Source: Sipunculus nudus (lineage: Eukaryota > Annelida > Sipuncula > Golfingiida > Sipunculidae). Taken from it: DNA of 64,000 bases. The notes below the pieces were generated by a model. That model saw only the letters and a program-made list of their open reading frames with translations, ran no database searches and was not told the origin of the DNA. The number at the start of each line of letters is the position of its first letter. Position 1 is the first letter of the stretch. Location: the NCBI GenBank assembly GCA_026874595.1, contig CM049315.1, forward strand, positions 59,208,889 through 59,272,888, given 5' to 3'. Position numbers and translations under genes: made by a program. Of this stretch, positions 24,890 through 38,300 are shown piece after piece.

Positions 24890-25987
24890 ATTCTATTTGC
24901 CCATGTAAAACAAGATTTTAAAGTGTTGTATTTTGCACCTTTCTCTCCATTTAACAGGAATAGAAAATGCTGTGAAAAGGTAGCATATGTCATATGATGC
25001 AATTTTCTCATTGGTTCTCATCTCTTTCCATATCACAATTATTGTGACGATTTTGAGTTTGTCATGCCAGTTATAGGCAGAAAACACATGGCACAACTTG
25101 GTACTACTATTCATTTTCATTAATCTAAGGACTATAGAAAATAATAAGATAAACTAAGATTATGAAGAAAACCCATTTATTTTCTTTAACTTTGATGAGA
25201 AATGGTAACAAATCTAAAAATTAATTTGTGAATTGAACTTTACAGCATCTCATTGTACACTATGTAAAACATCATAATACAAACACATTTATATCTGACT
25301 TGTTTCGCAATAAAAATCAATAAATTGGTGTTTAGTTCACGCACATAGGACCAGTATTTAGGAAGTCAGTTGACTGACCATATTCTCATAACTGATTTCC
25401 CTGAACTACAAAATCAGCACTTTGACGCAGTTTGATAAAAATGCTCTTTCTCGAGTCATTAGACATATTTCAAGTTCAAACATTCATTTTCACAAACGAG
25501 GGACCTCTAGGTACATGATAAATAGGGTATAAAATGTACCTGGGGAGGGAGCTATATTATACTGGCCCATGGTTAAAAATATTTTTTCATGTTATTAAGC
25601 CTTCCCCGTATTTTTGATGGGCAGACTTTCTAAAACCCCTTCTTTTCTTCTTTCTTCATCTGTCCGTGTTCGCCCTAGACTTCAAATGTGACTTATTTTC
25701 AAAACTGAGCTTTGGACACAATATTAGTCATAGGTGCACCTGATATTTATTTTTTACCTTTACCTAATTTCAAAAGACGTACACGCCATAGCCGCTTTTC
25801 GGACAAATGCAACTTTACTAACAGGAGAAGGAAGTAGTGCGTGAAAAAATCAATTTAAAGCGGCCGTAATACACGACAGGGAGACCTACATCGAGAAAAA
25901 AGTCCTCATTTCTGACCTCGCGTGTGACGTCTTTCTTATAGTGGCCATATCATACACCTTTTTTACATTCACGGCGGTTTAATCGGT

Positions 25988-26002
25988 GCATATATACACG
26001 TG
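25988..26002 (+). promoter_or_regulatory. TATA-like element and E-box upstream of exon 1
   Basis: CATATATAC at about 25,989 is followed by a CACGTG palindrome at 25,997-26,002, about 28-40 bases before the ATG. If used, transcription would begin close to the start codon; an additional 5' exon cannot be excluded. It lies in the single-copy spacer, so only one such site serves the two gene copies. Confidence 0.4.
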
Positions 26003-26029
26003 AAAGGTTGTGTACTAGCTTCAGTAAGG

Positions 26030-26302
26030 ATGCGACCATTTTCCGTGGCTCTGTTCTCAACCTGTCTGTTGTCTCTGGGGTTTGGAGCTCTGGTTCCGAC
26101 AGAGACCTTTCCCCACTCAGCAGCTCTGCTTCCAGATGACGGGTACCAGCTTTACTGGAAGTACGATGATACAAGCATCACTTTTGAAGTTCACGTCAAA
26201 ACTAAAGGCTGGGTCGGGTTTGGTATTTCGCCCAACGGTGGAATGGCTAAATCTGACGTTGTCATAGCCTGGGTCGATGGAAACGGAGGTGTCTCATTTG
26301 AC
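26030..26302 (+). CDS. MOXD1-like exon 1: signal peptide and start of DOMON
   Basis: 91 codons, ending in phase 0 at a consensus donor (GTAAGT). The ATG at 26,030 is chosen because it directly precedes a basic-hydrophobic signal peptide ending near residue 20. The remainder starts the DOMON domain with the typical pattern LYWKYDD, GWVGFGISPNGGM and SDVVIAW. It is the only first exon in the window and lies outside both inverted arms. Confidence 0.9.
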
Positions 26303-29300
26303 GTAAGTGTATAGTATGCTGTAACAGCGAACCCTTGTGCATGGTAACTCGTGACTGTTTTATCTTTTCGACCAGATTTGTCAGCCTTCGAACCATAAAA
26401 CTGGTTATGACAAGACTAGTAATATTAATATTACCCATTGGCCAGTAATAGTTAAATAATTATACGGCTCCCTCCCCAGGTACATTTTATACCCTTATAA
26501 TCATGTACCCATAGTTCCCTCGTTTGTGAAAATAATTGTTTGGACTTGAAATATGGCTGATGCCTCGAGAAATGACATATTTTTATTAAACTGCGTCAAA
26601 GTGCTGATTTCGTAGTTCAGGGAAATCAGATATGAGGATATGGTCAGTCAACTGACTTCCAAAATACTGGTCCTATTTGCGTGAACTAAACACCGGTTTA
26701 TTAATTTTTTATTGCAAAACAAGTCAGATATAAATATGTTTGTATTATGGTGTGTTACATAGTGTACAATTTGATGCTCTTAGGTTCAATTCACAAAAGA
26801 ATTTTTAGATGTGTTACATTTCTTATCAAAGAATAAGAAAATAAATAATATCGGTTTTCTTCATAATCGTACTTTATCTCATTGTCTTCTATAGGCCACA
26901 GATTAAAGTGGTTGTGCCATGTATGTTTTCTGGCTATAAGTGGCATGACAAATTCAAAATCGTCTCAAAACGTGTGATTTGGAAGGAGATTTTGAACCAA
27001 TGAGAACATTCGCATCATATGACTCTTGCCACGTTTTTACAGCATTTCCTATTCCTGTTAAATGGGAAAACTGGTGCGAAATGCAACAGTAAAATCTTGT
27101 TTTACATGGGAAAATTGAAATATTTATTATACATATATATATATATGGAGGGATAAATGAAGGAGACCGGGGGGGGGGGGGAGGTGATGGAAAGAAAGAG
27201 AGAGAAACAGACGGGCAGACAGACAGAGATCTCAAGAACTAAAGATGGGATTTTCGCCGTATTTTGCTCTTGTGTGCATTCGTTACGTGCCTCTTTCTGG
27301 AAATAAATTGAGCTGGATCTGCTTTCTTCTATTATATGTATTGATAAAAAAAATTAAATTTCCATGAAGTAAACACTATTGCAGCAATTCCAGTAGAGGA
27401 TATCAGTTTTATTATATTTACTTATATATTACTTTTTAATTTTTAAAGCAAGAATACCCTAGTTTCGGAAATTGCCTGGAATTCCAATACAAGTTTAGAG
27501 AAATGGCACCTCACGTGGTGAGAAACCGAGTCCTTGTGTATTTTTAGTTCTTTTTGCCGTTGAATCTTCGTATTTCTTTTACTGTTTTACTGGTATCTTT
27601 CGCAGGATCGTTTCGCAAGCGGTAATGAACTACCGACGGTGGATGTCAGTCAGGACTGGACCCAACAGTACGGCGCTGAAACAGCCACGCACACTGTCCT
27701 TAAGTTCTCACGGAAACTTAAAGCCTGTGACAGCTACGACGTGGATATCACTGTAAGTAATGTATTGTCATCCTTAAATATATTGTGATGGTATGCCTAC
27801 CTTTGGAAGGATGTTGAGACATCACAGGTAGTGTTAAAGAAAACTGGTATTAGTCCATTCGCCAAATATGCCGCTGTATCAAAAATATATATTAAACCTT
27901 CATATTCAAATACTCAAGGTTATCTCGTATCTAGTTGCCGATGACCCATGGAACTGACTTGTCCGCTAAGACCTTGGCGCATAAATATAGGTCACAGTGA
28001 CCTAATGTGGATTTTCAGGAAACATTTACCATGATTATCTGCTTGTAAGGTTTCAACTTCCAAGAACCTATCAAGTGTTTGCACTAAGAAACGCAGTGTT
28101 TCTGTTCAGGAGGCACCGTACTGTATGTACTACTTGGAAGAGAGAAACGTCTTATTGTGTGGGACGGTGTATACCTGGAGCAATGGTCCGCAAACTACAG
28201 AGAATCATATGATACACCAACGAGGTCATTCAACACTGTTCAGTGGCGGATCCAAGGGGGGGGGGGCACAGGGGGCGATCGCCCCCCCCCTAGAATTGTT
28301 TTTCGGGCTCATGAAAATTGAAAATTGTATCAATGTTTTCTGGGATAAGGTACTTTTTTACCTTGTCCTTGTTAACTTCTTGACAGTGAAATATAACATC
28401 AAGAATTCAAGATAATCAGCATTGCATTTAACACACAAGGGACAAACAGTACCAGAAATATTAACCTGTCACATGAGTAAATGCTGAGGAATAAAGTCAT
28501 ATCTCCGCTTCTGTGTCCACTTGAAGCTAGTCCTTGTACTGGCATCACTGGAAAATAAAGTCCAGTAGGCCTACACCAGTGTTAGGACCATTCATATACC
28601 AGCAAGTCACTAGGTATTACAAGGTGACAAACTGTTAACCTTTAGAACCTTTCAGACATACAGAAGTGATTTATGCCAGTATTCTAAAATTCTGCTTTGT
28701 ATCAAATTTATCAGAAAGAAAAATGTCTGGTTAAAGTGCCCGAAAATGCTCAAATTTGATTTCCTAATCATCATATCTTCAAAAATTTTCCTCACCGTGC
28801 ATGTGAGGGGGACAACCATTCCCACTCGCTCAATATGACATACAGAAGTGATTTAGTCCTATATTCTATAACTTTTGCTTTGTACCCAATTTATAAGAAA
28901 CAAAAATGTCTGGTTTATGTGCCCGAAAATGCTCAAATTTGATTTCTTAATCATCATATCTTCAAAAAATTTCCTCACCGTGCATGTAACGGGGACACCC
29001 CCTCCCAAACCCTAAATAGGACAAACAGGAATAATTTAGCCCTATATTCTAAAACTTTTGCTTTGTATCCGATTTATCCGGAACAACAAGGTCTGGTTTA
29101 AGTTCACGAAAAATGCTCAAATTTGATTTCTTAATCATCATATCTTCAAAAAATTTCCTCACCGTGCATGTAACGGGGACACCCCCTTCCAAACCCTAAA
29201 TAGGACAAACAGGAGTAATTTAGGCCTATAATCTAAAACTTTTGCTTTGTATCCGATTTATCCGGAACAACAAGGTCTGGTTTAAGTTCACGAAAAATGC

Positions 29301-32300
29301 TCAAATTTGATTTCTTTATCAACATATCTTCAAAAAATTTCCTCACCGTGTGAGGGGGAAACCCCCTCCCACACCCTCCCGTTCGACCAACATGCAATCT
29401 AGAATCTGAGCCGTCGCCCCCCCCCCCCCCCCCCCCAACAGTTTGTTCTAGATTAGATCCGCCACTGCTGTTGTTGTTGTTCTTTTTTTTTTGCTTGAGG
29501 CGCAAACTGGCGCCGTACTTTGTTAAGACAGTTGGTATTCACGGTGCTTGCCACGCTCCATATAAGCAGCGGCTTCGCTACGCTCAACTATTCGCTACAC
29601 TACTGCAAGTGGAAGGTCACAGGGACAGGAGATCACGCGCTATGTTCAGAGCTTTCGTGCTTGCTGACATTACACCAGTTGTGTCTCGGTTCATTTCTCC
29701 GCTGATAAATTTGGTTTGAGGTTATATTTTCACCCATGTATATCTGTCTGCTCTGACATTTTGCCGACATGTTTATTGATTTGTCTGTGTGTACACGATA
29801 TTACAAAAAGTCACTACAACACGTCTGGTAGACAATTTGGTACTAAATTGTTCTTTTAAGACCAGAGTTTTAATGCAAAGAATTAAATAGCCACAGATTA
29901 CGGTAAGGTGCAAACTCCTAAACGATGAATTAGGTCAAGAGATCTCGGATTGTTGTTTGATTTGAATGTGATTTTTATATGATATACAGAGTATATATAA
30001 TATGATATAATAAAATATAATATAATATAAGATAAGATTATACAGTACAATTCAATATAACATAATATAGTATAGTAATGAATATTTGGGCTTTCTAATC
30101 AAAAACAACTTTGATGACAAAAGTGAATTACAGAAAAAGCAGGGTATTTTATATTCTATTATTGATTGATTTTTAGCTAATTTCATTGGTCTACCTCGAC
30201 AAATTGATAATTATCTTTTCAAGTCTTTTTATACATCTTTTTATGGATGCCACACTTGGAACATGACGCATAAAAGCAAGAAGTATACAGTTTATAGTGC
30301 CAATAACAGAGGTTAACGTGCGGTCTGGACACTAACCTGTGCTTCACATACACGTATTGTTTTATCAGTGGCTAGGATTCTCCCTTCGAGCATGTAGATG
30401 GAGAAGAGATTTATCAAATGATACAATGTATGTGCAGGTCTAATAAATGACTTGTTTCTCAAGTTTTAAATAACTCACAGAGGGAGACATGATCTGTCTA
30501 GTTTATTGGTTCAATTAAAATTATTTATGTAAAAAATATAAAACGTAATTTATATATGAATGAACGTCTTGCAAAGTAACGTCACCAGGTATCCGTGGAG
30601 AGGAACAGACTATAAGAAGCATCGTCCTGGACTTAGTGAATTTAACGGATGGCATAACTGACATTGCCAATTTTGACCTAGGTTTCCTAGATTTTTCATC
30701 ACTCAGCTTTCAGTTGAATGATGTGTTTCTACACTGAAAAACATTTTTTTTTAATTCCTTTGTTTACCTTTTTTTCAAATTATGTGCTTTCTTTTTACGA
30801 AATAGACATGTATAATATGATATAATATGATATAATATAATATAATATGGTTTTGGTGTTTTACTGTAGGACGGAACCGTGCGAGTGATCTGGGCTTACG
30901 GAGAGGCCGACCCTTCCGATCCCAGTGGGGTATCGTACCACGGAACGTTCAGAGGCACCAAGAGTATACAGGTCATCAACCCTACTGTGGAAACCACCCT
31001 CCCTAAGGACGCCGTCACTGTGGACTTCCTTAACCCTAATGTTAGCAGATTCTTTCTTATTTCTATGGTATCGAATGTATTATTTTTGCAAGGATATTTG
31101 TTCAAAGTATTAACGAGTGGTAACAGGAATATGTCTGCTTTAACCCAAGCGCTGTAATCATTATACCCCTAAATGTCGTTAAAGATCACTATATAAGAAG
31201 ATATCAGTGTTATGTAATGTATCAACAGCTATAACAAATATTAATAATTACTGATAAAGACAAGTTGAGAAAAGATTTAACATTATTGAACATTTCAGAT
31301 TTCATATATAACGCTTAAAAGCCCGTGGTTTTAAGTATCAGTTGTTCTTTAGTTGTTCTTCATATATTCTAACAAACAAGAGATTTTATGAACAATAACG
31401 TTTCACAAATTTTAATTTTTTCCCCTATATTCCCTACAATATGAATAAATGGTTTATAAATAATGATTACTAAAACTAAAAAATATGTTTTGTATTGACT
31501 GAAAGGTGAGCGTACCAGCTAGGGATACTACGTACTGGTGCCAGGTGTTTGCTATGCCGATCCTGACCAGCAAACACCACGTCATCAAGGTACGCTCATA
31601 GTTAAATATTACTTTGAAACCTTTGATTAAATTTAGCAAGTTTCACGGATTTTCACGGAAATTCCTCCATATCTATTAGTTCTGCTGTATTTGTGGCTGT
31701 GAATTACATGTGGGACCTGGACATCTGAGTGGTTAAGCGCTCGGCCTTCTCCGCTGGCGACCCGGGTTCGATTCCCGGTGTTGCGCCTAACGAGAATGAG
31801 ACCTATTGGCCACCATAGCTATGAGAGTGGGTTGTAGTGGCCCGTCCAAGGTCGGTGGTTTTCTCCGGGTCCTCGGGTTTCCTCCACCCTTACCGACAAC
31901 CGAGCGCCAACATCCGTGCCATGGAGAGTGCCTCGTATTAGTTATTATAACTAGCTGTACAATCCATGTAAAATAAATAAAGTTTATATGAATATATAAA
32001 ACATATATTGATTACAATGCATACCTGATGGTAGTTGTGCAGGAAAATTAAGTTTGCTATTCATCTGATGGCGATTTGTAGGAACGATTCACTTTCTGTC
32101 AGTATGTTGCTCATTTGCGTATGTCTGTTTGTGTGTTTGTCACGATGTTTGTTTGTCAGTACTCTGCTGGCAACAATTTTTCAGTAATCGCTTTTAAAGT
32201 CGAAAAAGTCGAAATTTTATTTTCATAATAACTTTGCCAATATTGGTCCTATCTTCACAAACTCTGGCTCTTTTCCTTCATCTTCATCAGGTCTACTCAT

Positions 32301-34179
32301 CTAATCTGAACTTAGTGTCACTTGTCAGTTTGTCTATCTGTCCGTCAGTTGTCCTTAAATTCACCTGTTTGCTGGTTCTTGCTTATGATATATAGCATTC
32401 TAAAGGCCAAAGTTTACCGGGACTCACTTTGTATCTTACACATACCGTATATCGGATCGATTTTTGAAAGCTGTATATTTTTAAATAGGTCATATTTTAA
32501 GGTCAAGGTCATCAAAACTTGTCAAATTTTTTTTTTTGTCTCTATACCTTTAACTGTACCCAGGGGCGGATACAGGAATATAGAAATGGGGGGGGGGGGG
32601 CTGTCGAAAAAGGGTAGTTTGCCGAAAATACCCAAAATGACGTCGTGTCAAGGACGTTCTGAGCCGACGTCATGAATCCACAGTAATATACATATATACC
32701 ATGTTAAACATTTAGATGATGTCTTATAAAATTTACAGTCAATATATAATATTACCCATATATGTGTATACTTTTTTACCTCTTTTTATCCACTTTTTAA
32801 CTTGATGTACGTTCAAGGTGACGACGCCCTGCCGCCAGAACGTAAACAAATGTCGAGTGTCACGTGACAAGTCATGCACTTAAAATCAAGAGAGACACGG
32901 GAGAAACACGTTCGTCCGCATTATGTTACAACATTTTTTGTTATACTAACATAATAATATCCTTATTTTTAATAAAATATTTATTAAGTGTGACAACATT
33001 TATTAGTTATAATGAATGACATTATTAAGGTGTGATCTCTTTTTTATTAATTGTGTGACCACATATAGTAGTTAGAAATAGTAAAAAAAGGTGTTGTGAC
33101 CACATTTAAATATATTTTTACATCATCATATCCCTTATTTTTTTCTAAATCTAATCCTCAATTTTTTTCAAACCAAGAGACCATATTTTTTACCAATAAA
33201 AAATAAGTTGTGACCAGCCATATAAGTTTGTATAATATATAGAATATTATAAAATGTGGTCACATATGGTGTGACCACATTTTTAAAAATAAATTTTGCC
33301 AAAAATAAGTTGTGACCACATTTTACTTGACCAGCCATATAAGTTTGTATTATATTTAGAATATTATAAAATGTTTTCACATATGGTGTGACCACATTTT
33401 TCACCAAAGAATATTGACAAAAATAAGGTGTGACCACATTTTATTTTACCAGCCTAATAAGTTTGTATTATATATATAATATTATAAAATGTTGTCAGAT
33501 ATGGAGTGACCACATTTTTCACAATAAATATTGACAAAAATAAGGTCTGACCACATTTTATTTGACCAGCCATATAAGTTTGTATTATAAATAGAATATT
33601 ATAAAATGTGGTCACATAAGTGTGACAATATTTTTTACCAATAAAAAAAAAGTTGTGACCACATTTTATTTGACCAGCCATATAAGTTTGTATAATATAT
33701 ATAATATTATAAAATGTGGTCACATGGTGTGACCACATTTATTTCCAATAAATATTAACAAAAATAAGGTGTGACCATATTTTATTTGACCAGCCATATA
33801 AGTTTGTATTATATATATATATATATATATATATATTTAATATATTATAAAATGTGGTCACATATGGTGTGACCACATTTTTCACCAAAGAATATTGACA
33901 AAAATAAGGTGTGACCACATTTTATTTGACCAGCCTAATGAGTTTGTATTATATATATAATATTATAAAATGTTGTCACATATGGGGTGACCACATTGTT
34001 CACAATAACTATTGACAAAAATATGGTGGGACCACATTTTGTTTGACCAGCCATGTAAGTTTGTATTATAAATAGAATATTATAAAATGTGGTCACATCA
34101 GCATGGCCACATTTTTTAACAATAAATATTAACACAATAAGGTGTGACCACATTTTATTTGACAAGCCATATAAGTTTG

Positions 34180-34236
<57 letters not shown>

Positions 34237-34931
34237 ATATATTATAAACTGTGGTCACATGGTGTGAACTCATTTTTACAATAAACTTTGCCAAATATAA
34301 GTTGTGACCACATTTTACTTGACCAGCCATATATGTTTGTATTATATATAGAATATTATAAAATGTGGTCACATATGGTGTGACCACATTTTTCACCAAA
34401 GAATATTGACAAAAATAAGGTGTGACCACTTTTTATTTGACCAGCCATATAAGTTTGTATTATATATAGAATATTATAAAATGTGGTCACATAAGGTGTG
34501 ACCACATTTTTTACCAATAATTATTAACAAAAATAAGGTATGACCACATTTTATTTGACAAGCCATATAAGAATGTATTATATATATATATATATTTAAT
34601 ATATTATAAAATGTGGTCACATGGTGTGACCACATTTTTTACAATAAATATTAACAAAAATTAGGTGTGATCACATTTTATTTGACAAGCCATATAAATT
34701 TGTAATAAATATATAATTTTTAGAATGTGGTCATATATGGTGTGACCACATTTTAAAAATAAATATTGACAAAAATAAGGTGTGACCACATTTTATTTGA
34801 ACTGCCATATATGTTTGTATAATATATATAATATTATAAAATATGTTCACATATGGCGTGACCACATTTATTACCAATAAATATTAACAAAAATAAGGTG
34901 TGACTACACTTTGACCAGCCATATAAGTTTG

Positions 34932-34985
<54 letters not shown>

Positions 34986-35085
34986 TTATAAAATGTGGTC
35001 ACATGGTGTGACCACATTTATTACCAATAAATATTAACAAAAATAAGGTGTGACCATATTTTATTTGACCAGCCATATAAGTTTG

Positions 35086-35132
<47 letters not shown>

Positions 35133-35290
35133 ATATATAATAAAATGTGGTCACATGGTGTGACCACATTTTTAACAATAAATATTAACAAAAATAAGGT
35201 GTGACCACATTTTATATATAAATAAAAAAAGGTGTGACCATATTTTATTTGACCAGCCATATAAGTTTGTATTATATATATATATATATA

Positions 35291-35331
<41 letters not shown>

Positions 35332-38300
35332 TATATTATAAAAATTTTTTACAATAAATATTGACAAAAATAAGGTGTGACCACATTTTATTTGAACAGC
35401 CATATATGTTTGTATTATATATATAATATTATAAAATATGGTCACATATGGCGTGACCACATTATTATTATAAAATGTGGTCACATATGGATGATATGCC
35501 CAACATGGTCCCGTGTTTCTCCCGCGTCCGTCTCGATTTTAAGGGCTACCGGTCTGTTACTCATGGGGAGGGGATGTTCCTATCTGATTGTCTTACATAA
35601 AGTAGTCTAACAGGACAAAAAAATTAATAAGATAAATGACATGTCTAAAATGTAGTCTTTATACTCTGTCCACAAAAATGACTGTTTATTACACAATTTA
35701 TATTTATTTGACATATAAAACGTACATAGAGACAAAGCTGAATAGAGCAAGAGTTAACGTGATCAGTCGAATACATTCACAGACGACAGTTGAATGTTTA
35801 TGTTTTTGGCGGCACGACGTCGTCAACTTTTATTAAATCTTGGGAAATATGGATATTTAGAGGTAAAATAGTCTCTCTATCTATGCATAAAAAGATATAT
35901 TGACTGTAATTTTTGTTAGACATCATCCTTTTGTTTAACATGGTATGCATGTACAGTACTGTGGATTCATGACGTCAGCTGAGAACGTCTTTGACACGAC
36001 GTCATTTTGGGTATTTTCAGCAAACTACCCTTTTTCGACAGTTTGTAGCAAAATATATTTATATCAAACATACAAAAATATTGTATCATTAGATGGGCCG
36101 GATCTTCAACTTTTACATGAAACAGTTTTTTCGTTGACATGTGGTCACACTTTTTGTGAGACCATGAAATATGGGTCCGTTATATTGCACGATTACCGTA
36201 AAATTGACAGTGTTGATATCTGAAGTAGTGGTTCATGCAGTATATATCGACCATTACTTTTGACATCAATGGGCGTTGCTTCAAGTGAAATAATATAATC
36301 ATAAGCAAATAATACGACTGACAGGAAATAATCTTTATCTTAGACGATCGAAAATTGATAATGACCTTAATGCATTTTGTTTCCACGTAAAGTGCTCCAT
36401 TTTATGAGGGATTTTAGTCACCTGGCCAAGTCTTCAAAATGACTCTGTCCCAATGATCCATTATAACAACTCCATGTGTTAATACTTAAATAATATCTCA
36501 AGCTCACGGTCTAATGATCGTCAAACAATATTTGTTTTATCACAGGCGCTACTAGTGTAGATATCGGTTAAATTTGTTAAGTTACTTTTCTGGGTCATTT
36601 ACTTATATCTATTACTTATCTGACATCTTCCTAGCGTTTCTCGCACTATATGGTCCATCTCTTTATTATTTACTAAATATTATTATTAATATATATATAA
36701 TTGTTTTGGTTATATATGTTCATAAACACAGTCAAAATGTGTCTGTTTAATTGCTTGACCAAATACGATATTAAGCATGAAAGAAAAACCATGCATTTGC
36801 ATGAATGAAACAGAAATTTTATATATTTTTTTTCTTGTTAATGATAGTAGTGCAAGAGGGTATGTGCATATTTTACAGGTGGAAGGATATGGTTTCATAA
36901 TGCAATTTTTGCAGAATGTTATTAAATTTCACTGCTATTTCATTTCATGAATATTCATAACACGCGGACACCTTTAAAACTACTACTTGTTGCCTGTCAA
37001 TACTTTGCAGGTGGAGCCGATCATACAGTCAGGCCACGAGTCTCTAGTCCACCATATCCTTATTTACGCCTGTTTACCGTCATTCGACAGTAGCTACGAG
37101 GGCTTGGGCCACCACTGTTACGTCCCAAACATGCCGGGAGATATCCAAGCTTGTAACAGTGTAATGTTCGCCTGGGCTGTTGGCGGAGGGGTAAGTGTTG
37201 ATGGATTTTGAAAGTTTTAAGAGTCGGAAGTAAACATGCATGCAGTTCAGGGGTAGGGATCTTGTCTTGCGATTCTTATACATTACTTGATTTCTTTATT
37301 ATTTATATAAAAACGTTGCGTTCAGTTGCAAATAACATGTTGTTACGGAAGCTAATAATAATAAATCACGTAATCGTGACGAGCATAAATTGTGTTACGT
37401 AGATTAAAAAATCAGATTCCGCAATACTAGGCAGCGTGAAATGTATAGGGGAATTAATAAAAAAGTCAGTGTTTTTTTAACAAATAATTATAATATATTC
37501 TTAGAACAATCCTAACATTACAGTACACTAAATCAAACAGTATTTAAGACATAACAATAAAAATAATAAAAATGTACATTACCAGAGTCCGGATCTATGG
37601 AATTGGTCCTGGATACCACCACTGTCACAGTCCCGCAAATAATCCACGCGAACAGTTGAAATAAATCTTCCCGGTAAATAGTCCAATTAAATCTCGAAGA
37701 CAATCAGTTGTAACCCAAAAGTCAAGTTCTGGTAAAATCCCAAAGGCAAACTGAAGACAATCCGTATAAAATCTGTAAAATGTCTGTAGAATACTGTGGA
37801 AATGGTTTTGTTAGCGGGTTTTTATTTTCGCGCTTTTTGTGGGAGCTTGATTTGCGCTAAAATAAGAACCAACGTTCTTGCCTGACACAAAGTCATGTGG
37901 GCCTGGTAATCCCTCCATGGTTGCTTGAGTTGAGGCTTCTTCAATCAGAATGTTAGAGTAGTCATGTTTTCATAAGAGTTAATAGCAAGTGATTTCTAGA
38001 GAAAGACCCCTCTCATTTATAGTGATTTGTCGAAACAACTGTGAAACAATAGGTTGCCTTTTAAGACGCCCCTAGGCCTTCCCATAGCTTTGAAGTACGA
38101 CTGAGCTGAGAGCGACCTGCGATTGTTTTCAGTTCTGTTTGTTGTTCGGACATAGTTGGCTGCTCTGGTAAGTATAATCACAGTTGTTGTTGCAGAGAAA
38201 TTCTACAACTTACCCAGATATTGCAGTACCATTGCATCGTCAAACCTGATTAGTCCTGATTATTTACGTATTGTTCACACCTGGCGGTCACGGTATTCAC

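Larger units (their letters stand above)
622..25585 (-). repeat. Left arm of a giant inverted repeat
   Basis: Read in reverse complement, this stretch follows the order of the right arm: retroelement remnant, exon 12, intron-11 minisatellite, exons 11 to 2, then intron 1. Homology was seen by direct matching of exons and of many intron stretches, for example the sequence around 21,300-21,360 with 32,100-32,180 and the intron-1 stretch near 25,500 with 26,470. The outer limit is where the match ending near 622 and 54,032 stops. The inner limit is near 25,585, just inside intron 1. Arm lengths differ (about 25.0 and 27.6 kb) because of independent insertions and minisatellite changes. Exon 2 differs at 9 of 147 positions between arms, so the duplication is not brand new. 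Confidence 0.93.
25586..26424. other. Single-copy spacer at the palindrome centre, holding promoter region and exon 1
   Basis: About 0.84 kb between the arms with no second copy in the window. It holds roughly 0.44 kb of upstream sequence, the only first exon (26,030-26,302) and about 120 bases of intron 1. I found no matching first exon on the minus strand here. Because it is flanked by inverted arms, it is the segment that would flip if the arms recombined. Confidence 0.85.

Noticed and set aside
25950-26174. Minus-strand frame across exon 1 as a first exon for the left copy
   Set aside because: It is the shadow of exon 1, with no signal peptide or DOMON match on that strand.
31711-31790. 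A functional tRNA gene
   Set aside because: The tRNA-like head with A and B boxes is followed by a SINE body and repeats elsewhere in the window.
33168-34429. Open frames of up to 164 codons
   Set aside because: By-products of the hairpin minisatellite and TA runs.
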